Positions 47,044-59,571 are shown, counted from the stretch's first letter. The stretch: DNA of 64,000 nucleotides from Druceiella hillmani (GCA_039881145.1 JAYKKI010000061.1:11692001-11756000), one strand, 5' to 3'. Notes: generated from the letters alone by a model not told the origin. Numbers and translations: made by a program.

Positions 47044-47609
47044 GAAGAAATTTATATTCTGCTACGTGGGATATTGTTGAACATTATATTTTAACTAATA
47101 ATAACTTTTGTAGTTTAAAAGACGTAGGTTATGTTTACATCAATATTTGACAGATAAAAATTATTGTTAGTGTCAAACATTTATTAGGAATATTTTCTGC
47201 CAGTATGTAGTTTATTTTGAATATTCATAAATGTTAGAATTGTTATAAAATAATGTTATATAATATAATATTTAACAGAGCACTCACTTAGCAGCTTAGT
47301 TAGAAAATGCCAATTTACATAAGCTATCTTGATTGTGATCTTCGTTTTAAAGGCAAGGTATTTATTATTGACCAGTAGTATTCAGATTACTCGCAGCAGA
47401 TAAAATATAAAATATGTAATGACACTTGATTGACACTGACAGTTTACAATAATATCGTTTATGTCGGTTAAATACAAGTTGTTTAAGTATTGAACGAATA
47501 TTCTCATATTATATAAATCAAAAATATAAACGCTTTCACGAAAATATTTAATTATCTACGGTTTTAGCACAGGACGTTTGAAAAGAGTTGAACACTTAAT
47601 ATTAGCAAT
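47044..47609. promoter_or_regulatory. shared upstream region of YAE1 (minus) and CDIN1 (plus)
   Basis: If the YAE1 first exon is right, only 566 bp separate the two start codons, so the promoters must overlap. No TATA box or known factor site was assigned. Confidence 0.45.
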
Positions 47610-50600
47610 ATGTCGATGCCACTTGAACTATACAATAATATTGTTGATGACATCAAAAACTACAGAGGAAATTCGCATGATTGCGAAAAATTCATACGAG
47701 ATAAATATAAACAGTAATATTGGCTGTACGAAAATAATTTGGTTCTTGTTTAAAAGAAATAATTATATAAATTTTCCCCACGTTATTTTTCTGTTTTAGG
47801 ATACCTCCTGGCACTTTAGCGAGTATAATTTCTATGATATATCAAAGATTGATGAAAAAAAATTACAGGAAGTCTCCTGCTATATCTAAGAAATATTATG
47901 AATCCTATAAGGAAATGTGTAAAATCGAAGAAAAGAGAAAGTTAATGTTAAAGTAAGGTTAAGTTTTATTAATATATTAATTCTACCATTGTAGCTAAGG
48001 CAATTAATACATCTAACAAAAGGAATTTCATTTTATTTATGATAATCCTAATTTTAATGGTGTTGATACTTTTAACCACAAACAATTGGGCATACTGTTT
48101 TTAATTACAACAATTAGAATAAATAGGTTATTACCTTGTATCCTAAAATCTCTAAACATCTTTTAAATATAGCTCAAGTTTTGATGTTATATATTTTAAA
48201 TTGCACATCGAATTGATATTTCATTTCAGACTTTCAGAAAAGTATGGCTTTACTCCAGCACTATTTGCACGGTCCATGCTACAACACGTTTATCCCAACA
48301 GCAACACTCTAAGAAAGTGTCTGGTTGACACAACTGTCATTGATGATAATGATTTGGCTATGGATGTTTATTCGGTAAATCTAACTTGTTCATATGGTAT
48401 TATTTTATAATATAAGAAAATTATATTTTCCAATGTGAGAAGGATAAATGTACAAAATATGGTAATAATTTTGTAAAGATTGTCTAATTTGAACTTGAAT
48501 AATTCCAGAACGATCATAAATTTGGTAAAACGGTTTCCACTGTTCTCTTCAGGATATTGAAGAAAATTACCTCTCCACGGCTTCATCGTATACAACTTCA
48601 TACCTGTATATAAAACACAATTGTCTGTCTGTCTGTCTGCTTATAACTTGAATTCCACTGGATTATTTGTGATGCAGTTTTTTCGCCTTGTTGGCTGTTT
48701 ATTTTGGAAGAAATTTGTGTATAAAACATTAGTGTAGATATTCAGATTACGAGTGCGGGCAAGCAGGAAACACTATAAATAGCAAATACAGTGGTGGTGC
48801 GGGTTGCGGAAGGCTACGTCTTTCTATTACTAAAGTTCAACATCTCAATTTTTACGTTAGTGTTTTGTTTTGAAAATTCACAAAGTTTGAAAAATTATGT
48901 GTTGATTTACTACTAAATAACCTATTAAGTCAGATTACTAAGTGCGTCTCGGAACACCCATTGAGTAGAGTTCTGTAGCTGTAAAGATTAGTGATTATTG
49001 TAAAACTTTATAAGACATTTATGGCATATATCATACATATTTACTGACTGTAACAGAGAGACTGATTTCTTTTCTAAAGATTATCTTATGGGAATACTAG
49101 GTGGATTATCAGCATAAGTGACTGTATGACTGAAATTGCCTCTTCCAACTTTCATAAACACCATTTGGTTAACTATATAACAATTTTTAGTGTTAACTTG
49201 TTTATTTAAGGAATAATAATTGTTTATTAAGTATGATATCTGGAGAAATTTCTATGTGATAAGTTTTGGTATTTAAAATCTGTAACTGGAATACGAACAT
49301 CACACTTTTTCTATGAATTGTCACATTTCAACAACTTTTTATTAAATCTTATTACATGTTTTGAATGCTCACAACCTTAACTAATTTTAACTAAATTTCT
49401 TAATTTTCTTACAGGCTATTATTTACGATAACCAGTATGGTTCGATTACAGATGTTGTTAAAAGGTAACATTTATTAAATATATCTAGAATATTGGGTTT
49501 ATTTAAAAAGTTATTTAATCAATTCTGTCATAATTTAAATAAAATTTTTATAATCCTGTTAAATTTTCATATGTTAAATATTGGAAATTATTCTTTAATG
49601 CAAAGTTTTTGAAATTGGTTATTGTAAATAAATATAATTTATTAATTGATTATTGTTAATCAAATGTGAAAGAGTTTGTTTTGTCTTAATTAGTTTTCTT
49701 AGTTATTTTATTAAATTATTGCTGGTTGTTGCTCAAAAACATTCTATGTTTTTCTTACTTTTTGTTGTAAATTTTCAAACATAACACAAATGTTTTTTAT
49801 TGTTTTTTTACTAATTTAAAATATTAGAAAACACTCTAGGCTGTTTTCCCTAGGTTAAATACTTTTAAAAAAATGTTAAAAGTTGTAAATAATGTTTTCG
49901 AGTACTACTCAAAACATATTTTATAAAATTTGTGAGACTTCCTATTGGGTTTTAATGAAAATCATTCAAAATGTTGCTATTTGATGGCTTTCAGAAGTTA
50001 AATATAAAATAATGTTAAATATGGAACATCCATATTTAACATAAATAATGTTAAATATGGAACATTATATTTTGAATTCAAGTTATCATCATGTTCTAGC
50101 TGTTTTTTAAATTATACATTGCTTTACAAATATATTTGAAAAAAATTATACATTGCTTTACAAATATATTTGAAATAAATAAAATTACCTATGCGAAAGT
50201 TTCAAAAGCGTTTTACAAAGTTTTTTGAAAGTCACAAAGCTTACAAATTATTTCCGAAATGTAAAATCGGAGTAAAAGTTAAAATTATATATAAATATTA
50301 ATGGACTGAACATGTTTTCACAGAGTTTATGGTAAAGAGTATGAATTGAGATTGGAGAGAGAGTTGCGCCTACTTAACATATCATTCTCAGATGAAGAAA
50401 TACTTCGAAGAAAAGGCTATGATAAAACTCCTGATTTTAAACTTGATGTGCCAATAGCTGTTGATGGCTTCATTGTAAACTGGGTTGAAAGCAAAGCTTT
50501 GTTTGGTGATGAAGAAAATCATTCTGGTTACCTTAAAGAGCAGCTTATGTGTTACTGGAATCGTTTTGGTCCTGGTTTGCTAATATATTGGTGTGGCTAT

Positions 50601-50717
50601 GTTGAGACTATAGAAAAAACACCAGAAGTGAATAATATGTTTATTTTAAGGGATTCCTTTCCACCTAGAGAAAGTATTACTTTGTATAATATTGACGATG
50701 ATGTAAATCAACTTTAA
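47610..50717 (+). CDS. CDIN1: CDIN1 (CDAN1-interacting nuclease 1; C15orf41 homologue)
   Basis: Five exons join to 281 aa, the length of the human protein: 47610-47713, 47800-47952, 48230-48374, 49415-49464, 50324-50717. All are GT-AG and in phase. The N-terminal helical part contains PPGTLASIISMIYQR and KYGFTPALFARSML. The C-terminal half is a PD-(D/E)XK nuclease-like domain: KGYDKTPDFKLDVPIAVDG holds the PD, and NWVESKALFGDEENHSGYLK holds the ExK. Next comes YWNRFGPGLLIYWCGYVE. The human orthologue binds codanin-1 and is mutated in congenital dyserythropoietic anaemia type I. In arthropods its role is unknown. An AATAAA lies at 50725. An upstream in-frame alternative start was not seen; a second ATG is at 47616. 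Confidence 0.95.
48615..48800 (+). repeat. Helitron-like repeat fragment (CDIN1 intron 3)
   Basis: It starts with four tctg units, continues gcttataacttgaattccac and gatgcagttttttcgccttg, and ends near gagtgcgggcaagcaggaaa. From memory, the block order resembles insect Helitron-like repeats. No terminal CTRR was located. Confidence 0.35.
48937..48982 (+). repeat. dispersed repeat motif, taagtgcgtctcgg / gttctgtagctg
   Basis: The motif actaagtgcgtctcggaac followed by gagttctgtagctg recurs at 50993-51040 and 61511-61555 with changes. Confidence 0.5.
50013..50176 (+). repeat. hairpin plus two short direct duplications (CDIN1 intron 4)
   Basis: A perfect hairpin with 13-bp arms (tgttaaatatgga) and loop aca lies at 50013-50041. 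Its left half is then repeated directly from 50046. At 50109-50176 a 34-bp unit (attatacattgctttacaaa..) occurs twice in tandem. Confidence 0.9.
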
Positions 50718-50730
50718 GGTTTTAAATAAA

Positions 50731-51469
50731 ATATCTGTAATGCTTTAGTTTTTGATTACCTTTAGAATTAGTGATGTGAAATTTTTCACTGTAACATTGA
50801 AGTAAAACTTCACCATGTAAAATAATGCTGAAATTCTTTTGAAAATGTGCTGAAACTCTTTTGGAAAGAGTGCCTAGTATAACGATGATTTTCATGTCCA
50901 TGTATTAACTTTTTAAATAATTTTAAGTCTATCAGGTCACTTCATAATTAAATTTACAAAATTCATTCATTAGGTAAATTTATAAGAATATCGAGCGGCC
51001 TAGTGCATCTCGGAACTAAGTAGGGATTCATAGCTGTAGAATATGAATGTCTTGAAATGGTCGATACAAAGTAACTAAAATAATTTTAGTTGTAACTTCC
51101 TCTCAACTTAGAAATTTTTCAAAATTTTCAAGCTCTTCGTTGAAAAATTAGAGGGCGGTGTTATACTTTAAAACAAGAAAAAATACAACAAATATTATAT
51201 ATCTACTTGTAAAATTTCATGCACAAAGGTCTAAAACTGTAGAAACTGAAGTTTTAATGGATATATGGAATGGACAAACATGACAAAATCATAAAAGTTC
51301 CTGTTTTTTTATTTACAATTAAATAATTTTCAAAATGTGTTTAAAATTATTTAAACCTTCTACGGATCTGTCATCTTATGAAGGCGATTGCTAATAAGAT
51401 ATTTGTGCATGTTACGAATGTACATCTGCAAATACCTTAATAATGATCTCCTTTCTGAGGTGAAAGAAC
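50731..51469. other. intergenic spacer, no gene
   Basis: Downstream of CDIN1. It contains the repeat motif at 50993-51040 (gagcggcctagtgcatctcg, tagggattcatagctg) and nothing else recognised. Confidence 0.6.
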
Positions 51470-51960
51470 TTATGAGAGGTGACAATGAATGTTTTAGATC
51501 AAATCAGAAGCAAATTTCTAATTTGCTAGTTGGTTCCGATAGCCACTGTGGTACTTCTCCAAATAATCACCATGGCACTCTATACATCATTTCATTTGAT
51601 GAGACTACTGAGAATAGTAATTGGTTCACACTATCTTAGATATCTCTTCTACAGCCTTTTTGAAGACAGTCATCGCTTAAATATTCCTTGCAATTTATCT
51701 TTTACTCTTGAAATAAATAGAAACCGCATGGTACCAGGTCGGGATTGTATGGTGGATAACCGGTAATTTCTACACCAGACTTAGTAAAATATTTGGTCAT
51801 TCATCTGGCTGAGTGTACAGAGGTGTTGTCGTGATGAAACAAGATTTTACTGCGAGAATCCTCGTGATGTGTTATTGTTCATGTAGTATTTTCTGTATTT
51901 TATTCATTCCAATACGTAGACTTGCCTGGATCTGCTGATATATTATTTACATGTCAAATT
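51470..51960 (-). mobile_element. mariner fragment, C-terminal transposase
   Basis: The minus strand reads FHHDNTSVHSAR (second catalytic Asp), a stop, then MTKYFTKSGVEITGYPPYNP and DLVPCGFYLF. This fits the D34D core of mariner transposases, but the third Asp (normally PSD or PCD) is Gly. RVKDKLQG and a shifted KAVEEI follow. No termini were found. It is a third, separate mariner lineage in this window. Confidence 0.75.
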
Positions 51961-54700
51961 TTATCATGATCACATGTGTGCAGCCATGTTATCTCTAGTT
52001 GTTGCTGTTGAGATGGTGCAAATTGTTAATGAGTTTGGTATGACTACACTTGAATGATTCAGTTGTAAAGGTAGAACAGGATTCTTCATCGTTAAATGCC
52101 AATAGAAATCAATTGTAACTTTGTTGCTGAATGAGACCATGATGAATTTCATAAACAAATCATTGAATGAAAGAAATTTCCTTATTAAATTCATCATGAT
52201 GCGACAAAATACAATTTTCAAATTAGTGCCAATTTGTAAAAACAAGTCACAATGAATATCAAAAGGTTTCACCTGTAGAAAATATGTCTTTCTAATAAAT
52301 CACCAATTGCTTTTTTTTATTCATTTCTAAAAATCTTACAGCATATTCTTTTTTTATTTGTAGGTCTTCGTATTTTGCCAGCTCATAGGGTAAGGGGTAT
52401 AGGGTAATATGCAGTCATAGCTAGAACTGAATTTATGATAGGGCATAATCAGTTTCAGGAAAGGCAGAAGCAAAAGGTTGCAGTTCATTTGCATTGCCAA
52501 CTGAATCTGATGAAATGGACTTCCTTGAAATTACAAGAAAAAAAAATAGCTATATGATTTACTTATTAGTTTTTAAAATCAAAATATGAAATTTAATTAA
52601 AATCAAAAAGATTAAAGACTGAGGAAAATCAGAATCATAACAGATTCTTGGTTTAGCCACACGTGAACAACTTCTTTAAGATCTACTGACTTCTGTTGTT
52701 TTTCCTTCAAAGGCCAGGAAGACACTGCCTGCCCTTTTTTTGCGATTCACTGATATGTTCTCTGAATTATTGATGGCAGTCAATGTTGATTTGCATGTAC
52801 CTGTGCTGCATCCATAAGCCACTACAGATTTGAAAATTCATAGGTCAGCTTTAAACGCTTCTTGATGTTATGTAAAACTTCCATTACATCTTCTGTTTTA
52901 GTGTTTCAATGATTCAAATAAGTTTTTATAACAGTGGCCTGTTTTTTGGTGGAATTTTTAGTGAAAATAAAATTTGAAGCTGCGAATTGGTTAACTAAAT
53001 TAACATTTTTTACATGTACCAAAATTTTTTATTAGTATTATTTTGTCATATCCAGACATGCTATTAAATTCAATAGGTTTCATATCCAGACATGCTATTA
53101 AATTCAATAGGTTTCATATCCAGACATGCTATTAAATTCAATTGTCTGAAAATTTTCGTTAGAATATCTAATATTTCAGAGTAATAAGAAGTAAACGACT
53201 GAACTTTCTGGTCTCCTGTATTTAATGTTGACAAGGAATTTTTGAATTTTTGTTGTTTGAGTCTCGACACTGTTTTAGGAATCAGCTCAGTGAATGCGGT
53301 CAGCGATAACTTATGATATTGTTATTGCAATATTATTGACTTCCCACCTTCTGATATAGTACACCAGGACACATCAGACTCTAAATTATCTCTAAAAATT
53401 AAGCTTCACACTGTTTGGACCAATGTTCCGAATTGTCTGATTTTGAATCTAAGAAGATCGACAGTTTTAATTTTTTTGTATATGATTGGGAATGTATTCA
53501 AATTTGGATATGTATTTAAATAAATTCTGAATTAACTTTTGTTCTTTTTCCTCCTCTAAGGGATAATTTCTATACAAAGCTAATTTATTGACTCCTAGAA
53601 ATTGTATTACCTCAATAATGCAATTTATGTAACATCTGTTTCACCTCAAAACATTTTGGTTTGATAATGTCTCAGCACTGCATAATGCAGAAATTTTCTC
53701 AATTTTATCCTATCACAGCATTGATTTGTATAATGTACCAATTCTTTGCATTTTGGAAAACATGTTTTTGGATCAGTGGCGCTTTTCCAGTTTCTGAATT
53801 CTCTGTAGTACAGTAAAAATGGCTGGCAATGATAACAAAACACTTCATTTTTTTTAATAGAATACTATAACAATTTGAATTGCTCTAACTAGCTTGATCT
53901 AAAGACCTTATTTTTATCTTTGGGATAGTTCCCTGATTTGCCAAATATCTGTAGGAATATTCCAGTAAACATTTGAAATATTTTTTAATGAACCTGTTTT
54001 TAACAATTTTGTGAGATTTGAACCTGCTTCTAACAATCCTATTGAAATCGTCGATTTTTTATACACATTTATTTAAAATGTTTTGATTGAACGTGTTCCT
54101 ACTTAAACGGGAATAAAGTTGACCTAACAGTGTTATTATACATTTTGGTTTAACACTAAGCTTGTCTGTTACATTCTTACCATATAATTTTATCATAGGG
54201 ATCAAAAAATATGGTTTAATGTATTATTGTCAAATATTTGGGTTTTGATGCATGCAGGTTAAGCACAATATCAGAGCCTTGCATAGTGTGTATGTTCAGA
54301 ATGTTGAAGCCAGCATTAAATACGTTGGGCGTATGTAAATTGTAAAATAGTTTTCAGCAACTATGACGCAACACGTCTCATACCTGGTTGAGGTCACTGT
54401 AAACATCTTTGCAGATTATAATACATTTTTTTTAATAAGAAGTTGGTACTTGTCTTTGAATGGCGGCACAGGTCACTATCATAACGGGGGTTCATCTCTC
54501 TTATGTATGTGGACTGTACTGAAGATGGACTCACATTACAACAGTTTCGACCAAAACAGACCACTGGTCCTGATACCGTACTTTTGTACAAAATCAAGGT
54601 TTGCTCTGAGATTTCATGATATCATTTACATTTATAATAAATATTCCTTTAATTAAGTTCTTAAATTTATCCATCAAATACGAAAGGTTCCCAGATGACC
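51961..54700. other. no gene recognised; contains a 34-bp triple repeat
   Basis: Open frames on the minus strand (52272-51970, 53270-53070, 53843-53646) and plus strand (54363-54656) carry no motif I recognise and no convincing splice context. They may be old transposon debris, since they flank a mariner fragment. Confidence 0.55.
53047..53143 (+). repeat. 34-bp tandem repeat, nearly three copies
   Basis: The unit starts catatccagacatgctattaa and ends ataggttt. Copies start at 53047, 53081 and 53115. The first two are identical, and the third diverges in its last few bases. Confidence 0.97.
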
Positions 54701-54704
54701 CCTG

Positions 54705-54865
54705 TTCATAAGCCTAGTTTCAGGTTCGATATAAAAAATCTTAACATATAACAGCATTACCTACAATTGCTAGAATATTCGAAGTTGTTTTGTATCACCC
54801 TATCTATTTGCAAACATATGTTTCTACATAAAGCCTTTCACTGTCGCTAATTCCTCTAATTAACT
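54705..54865 (+). repeat. dispersed repeat, copy 1
   Basis: It aligns with 57558-57715. Shared blocks are cctacaattgctagaatatt, ctatctatttgcaaacat and ttcactgtcgctaat. The parent family is unknown. Confidence 0.7.
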
Positions 54866-55321
54866 TATATAGCTAGGGACTTGGAATGAGACTGATGGAT
54901 AGATGTAGTCTACAATGATATTCTCCAAGTAAAATTATGAAAGTTAGGTTGTCCACTCTAATTTAGGTCCACTTTTGTTTCTCATTAAATAATTTGGCCT
55001 CTATTGTCGGCACCTCTCATATTCAATGATTTAAACTATTCTTGGGTATTAACAATTAATTTCATATTGAGCTGTTCCAACATGTTACATACTTTCTGCC
55101 TGAGGAATAAGCTATATTTTAACGTAAGCAAAAGGACTACCGCTTATATATCTTTGTGCATAGTGCATAGTATATATGTCTGTATACCCCGCCTTGGTCA
55201 GTTCGTACTGTGCGCTAGGGTAGGGTGCATGTGTAAAAAAATATAACAGTGAGGGTGGATTTGATCTGCTTGCGACTGTATTTGTTTATTTTTTGGTTAT
55301 TTAAATTGAAAAAAAATCTAT

Positions 55322-55370
55322 AAATCTGACAAAGTTCGGCATCACGGTGTCGCCGAACTGTGTCAGATTT
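55322..55370. repeat. hairpin, 19-bp arms with one mismatch
   Basis: The arms aaatctgacaaagttcggc (55322-55340) and gccgaactgtgtcagattt (55352-55370) surround an 11-base loop. It lies 15 bases before a second, longer hairpin. Confidence 0.95.
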
Positions 55371-55385
55371 ACAAACTCATGAATT

Positions 55386-55535
55386 CTTCAGAAAGATTAT
55401 TGGCACTACTCATGCCTGAATTCTTTATTAACAATGAAAGTGTAGTTGAATTCATCTCTACAATAAATGGTAGCCTTGAATGTGACGAACATGAAAAGAA
55501 TTCAGGCATGAGTAGTGCCAATGATCTTTCTGAAG
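55386..55535. repeat. long hairpin, 40-bp arms, 70-nt loop
   Basis: The arms 55386-55425 (starting cttcagaaagattattggca) and 55496-55535 pair with one mismatch. The whole stretch lies in an open frame of 66 codons (55379-55579) that is probably incidental. It could be a small inverted-repeat element of 150 bp or a hairpin-RNA locus. No target duplication was seen. Confidence 0.95.
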
Positions 55536-55579
55536 CCATGTTTTCTATATCAGTACCAATATCTTCTGCTATGTTATAA

Positions 55580-57557
55580 AGAAGACTAGAGCCCAGGTAT
55601 GATAACTATTAATGACATACTGGGGTCATTATTTGGGAAAAATAATATACAACATTGGAGTATAGCAGAACTTTCAAGAAATGTAAGGACACCCAGTTAA
55701 AATGTAATTTATCAACTTTGAGGAGTAGCCAATGTGGCTTGAGATGCTGATACACTGTAGGACTCCTGGAGTTTTATGTTCTCTGATAGCTTACTGGAAC
55801 AAGTTGTACATTATCGATTTGTAAAGTATACCTAAAAAGTAAGTATAGTATTTGTAATGTATTGTATTAATATAGCTATGTCAAAGGAAATTTACCACAG
55901 AGAGGGAATTTGTATACCGAGTTTTGTGGAAGTAAAAGCTTTACTCTGGTCTATATCAGATACATAGATAGCTACAATACCAAGGCAAATGTTTCAGTTT
56001 CTACTTCCATGTCTATAATTGATGACTGAAATACTTATGAGAAGAGAATGCAATGAAAACGATAGACTGACACCAATGATCAGGGTTGGACTGGGCCGAA
56101 AGGGCCTGAGTGGTGCTCCGCAAGCCTGGGATAAGGGTAGATGGGATATTGTGGGATAATAATAAAATATACATATTATTAATTTTCAATTATGTATATT
56201 ATTACATAAATATAGTTCTTAAAAAGTATTTAAAAAGCCGTATCGAATGCCCTCAAAATTGGTTACTTCATTTAAAAAAAATTGTCATACAATTTTTCAT
56301 AAAAGTAGCTTTTCAAAATAACTTAAATATTTTGATGAGCAATATTTTTAAAGAAACATTATTTCTTGTACAAAAAACAGCATCGAATGCCCGAATTCAG
56401 TTAATTGCTCAGTAAATATTGTTCTTCAAAAACAAAAGAAAGCGCCATTGTTATTTGAATGTTAAAATGAACAAAAATGTCATATCCTGCAGCTCGAAGA
56501 GCTCAATAATTACGACCAGAACTATTTTTCAGTGCTTTGAGTTCAAAAATAGTGGGAAGTTTCAGAGATTGCCTTAGGCTCTACCATTTTTAAAATTTTT
56601 CTGTTTCATTTCTCTCGAAGTATATGTGAAACATTTTACATGTAAGTCGTCAGTCAGGGGGTAGTGTTGGGGTCCCACGCAGGCTAAGGTCCGGCTGGCA
56701 ATCGCCACCTCAACTATATGGCCAGTCTGACATAGCCAATCAGAGACTTTTTTGCAGATCTAACATAAAAAGGCAATATTCTTTAGGAGAATACATACAT
56801 ATTGAAGAGGAAGTGGAATGATTTAGAGGGCGATTTCCATTTCAACTCCAGATACCAAACAATCAGTGTATGAAATCATAATATTCGAAATAACTGATTT
56901 AGGAATTTAACACAGTGCAAATATAGAGTCGACTTACCATTTGTCGAAAAATACAAGTCGAAAACATACAAGTTCGTGTGTGCTGACTAGATGAAAAGGT
57001 TAGAGATTAGAATGAAAATAAAAAGTTGCTCAACAATTCACAAAAATGTATTTCTGGAAATATATTTTGAGTAGATTTATGAAACAAGTATTTAATGTTT
57101 GTTGTTTTTCTAGAATAATATTGATTGATTACTAAGATTACAAAATTATGTTTAAGTCCAGTGGTAATTATGTTTAAGTCTAGAGTCTAGAAAAATTATA
57201 GGAAAATAGCAAATTTTTGTGGCTTGTAAAAGATTAAAGTAAAAATGAAGACTGAATAATTTCCTCATAACAAATTGTTTTTAAAAAAATATGTTTAATA
57301 CTAAATTTTGAATTTAACATATTACATAATCAGGAAAATCTGTTAGATTGTTTAAGTATTTATGTACATTAAAACTATCTCAGGATGATTTAGACCCAGC
57401 GCGACTGTCCATGTCACAAAATAAGGTACGAGTTCTGATGAGTTATAGTGGTCCGTGACGAACAGTCTAAGTCCCGCAAATGCCAAAATTGCTTCCAATC
57501 TTGCTTTTACATCAAACCAACTACTATCAAATTTCCTAGACATTTCTAGTTCTTAAA
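55580..57557. other. no gene; GC-rich islands at 56083 and 56660
   Basis: AT-rich spacer interrupted by two GC-rich patches. At 56083-56115 it reads cagggttggactgggccg and at 56665-56745 ggtccggctggcaatcgc and ggccagtctgac. The inner ends show short inverted similarity (ttggactgggcc against a reversed gtcagactggcc). They could be ends of an old DNA transposon, but this is weak. Confidence 0.35.
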
Positions 57558-57715
57558 TCTGGTTTCAGTTTCATTGTAGAAAATTATTAACCTATAATTA
57601 TTTTATCTACAATTGCTACAGTATTTGAAATTGTTCTGCACCGTCGTATCTATTTGCAAACATTTTTATATTTTAAAACCGTTCACTTTTGCTAATCTCA
57701 TAAATTTTAAAGCTT
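57558..57715 (+). repeat. dispersed repeat, copy 2
   Basis: It aligns in the same orientation with 54705-54865, with shared blocks tctacaattgctac, gtatctatttgcaaacat and gttcacttttgctaat. Confidence 0.7.
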
Positions 57716-57898
57716 ACGTAGAATTCTGTTATGTATTTGGAGAGATGGAATTATCAAATGAACAAAGTAATGTTGCCAATTAGATTATTTGAAGGAAGTG
57801 GAAGGAAATTAATATTTTGATTGAAATAATTCATTAAATTCACATATAATAAATTTATTGCATATTTTTTTATCTTCTACTAAAACCAACGATGTACG

Positions 57899-59390
57899 AT
57901 GATACTTAATGCAGAAGTACTAAAAGCCATAAATTCCCAGAAACTAGAAAGAGCCACAGGACCTGATAATATACCTAATGAGGTGCTAAGAGGCACAATA
58001 GAAGAATTAAATCCAATTCTATCACGTATATTCAATGAAATACTCAACACATACACTATTCAGTGGGGTGAATCTCACTTTATTCTCATACACAAGGATG
58101 CAAATAAAGATGATACTGACAACTACAGCTCAATAAGCCTCATATCGACTATATATAAAGTGTTTGCGAAAGTAATTTTGGAAAGAATAACAAAAACATT
58201 AGATGAAAATCAACCCATTGGACAGGCTGGATTTAGAAAGAATTATAGTACAATTGATCATATTCACATTATTAAACAAATTTTAGAAAAATATATTGAA
58301 TTCAAAAACAGGTATACATAGCTTTCATTGATTATTCTAAAATTTTAGTTAAAATCACAACTTCACTTGGTCTTGCCTAAGGCAACAAGGGGTATGTCAT
58401 CTACATATATATAAACATGATAAAAGAAATCTATAAAAAGAGCAAAAGTCTAATAAAATTTGAATCAAAAAGAGACCCATTCCCCATAAACAGAGGTGTA
58501 AGATGAGGAGATCCACTCCCATTGAAACTATTTACTGCCGTTTTAGAAAATATTTTCAGAAAACTAGACTAGGAAAAGTTCGGTCTAAACATGAATGGTA
58601 ATCGTTTAAACCACTCGAGGTTCGCAGACGATTTAATATTACTGGAAGAGGATCCAAAGAAATTACAAGATATGATACAAACCCTAGCTGAAAAAAGTTA
58701 CGAGGTAAGTCTTGAAATGAAAATAAGCAAAACAAAAATGATGACAAACTCCAGTAAAACAGATATTGAAATGGAAGGAAATAACTTTGAATATGTTGAT
58801 GGATACATTTATTTAGGACAAATTATTGCTCCCACTTATTTAATGACCATAGAAGTTAATAAAAGAATAGCTCGTGGATGGAGGAAGTATTGGGCTCTTA
58901 AAGAAATCATGAAGAATAAAGAATTAGGTATTCACAATAAAAAGAAAACGTTCAACACATGTATCTTTCCATGTTTAACATATGAATGCGAGACCTGGTC
59001 CCTCATTCAATTGCATAGAGAAAATTTACCATGAGCCAACGGGTAATGGAAAGGAGTATGTTGAGAGTAAAACTAAAAGATAAGATTAAAAATATAGATA
59101 TTCGAAACAAAACTAAAATAACCGACATACTCATTCGTATTGACTGCCAAAAGTGGAACTGGATAGGACATATGTTATGCTGCAAAACAAATAAATGGAG
59201 CAAGCACGTTACTCTCGGGTACCCAAGAGACAGCAGCAGAAGACCAGGTCGTCCAACCTGAAGATGGGAAGACGATATTCACCTTACTTTTGGGCCCTAC
59301 TGGACAAGGGTTACAAATGATAGAACCCAATGGAGACAGTTGGAGGAGGCCTATGCCAGGAGGCATGCCGAACTGTGTGACTTTTTATAG
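57899..59390 (+). pseudogene. reverse transcriptase of RTE-like LINE, broken
   Basis: This is the reverse transcriptase reading frame of the element above. It is split over at least four frames by stops at about 58319, 58379 and 58504 and by shifts near 58345 and 59030. The palm motif FADD at about 58624 is intact. The C-terminal WIGHMLR-type block and the SSRRPGRP..RWEDD block are characteristic of RTE and related LINEs of insects. Confidence 0.85.
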
Positions 59391-59395
59391 TATTT
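57899..59395 (+). mobile_element. RTE-like LINE, 5'-truncated, inactive
   Basis: Only the reverse transcriptase and C-terminal part remain, about 1.5 kb. The first block is EVLKAINSQKLERATGPDNI and NEVLRGTIEELNP (57899-58321). Then a broken stretch 58322-58590 reads INRGVR, a stop, and GDPLPLKLF. Next are HSRFADDLILLEED with an intact FADD box (58591-59034) and IFPCLTYECETWSL. The C-terminal part (59031-59395) includes KWNWIGHMLCC, SSRRPGRPTRRWEDD and a tail reading YARRHAELCDFL. No endonuclease was found. The frame needs several corrections. Confidence 0.88.
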
Positions 59396-59463
59396 ACTGG
59401 TTATAAATGTTCGGCTATTATTTTACTTATTATTATTATAAAACCAATGATGTAAATTAATGT

Positions 59464-59500
59464 ACTTAGTTTGTCATGTGAGTTTCATGACAAACTAAGT
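59464..59500. repeat. hairpin, 15-bp perfect arms
   Basis: The arms acttagtttgtcatg and catgacaaactaagt surround a 7-base loop, just beyond the LINE 3' end. Confidence 0.93.
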
Positions 59501-59571
59501 GTCTTAGTTTACATTACCAGATACTAAGTTGTTTTACAAATTCTATCACAATTTGTACAAGAAATTCTACT

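Noticed and set aside
47578..47799. 73-codon open frame at the start of CDIN1
   Set aside because: It is in the wrong frame. The spliced frame starting at 47610 continues into exon 2 with CDIN1 similarity.
56083..56745. Possible hAT-like element between two GC-rich patches
   Set aside because: The inverted similarity covers only about 12 bases with gaps, no 8-bp target duplication was found, and no transposase sequence lies between.
57352..57543. 63-codon minus-strand frame (MSRKFDSSWFDVKARL..)
   Set aside because: The composition looks protein-like, but I recognise no family and it has no neighbours in frame. It may be transposon debris.
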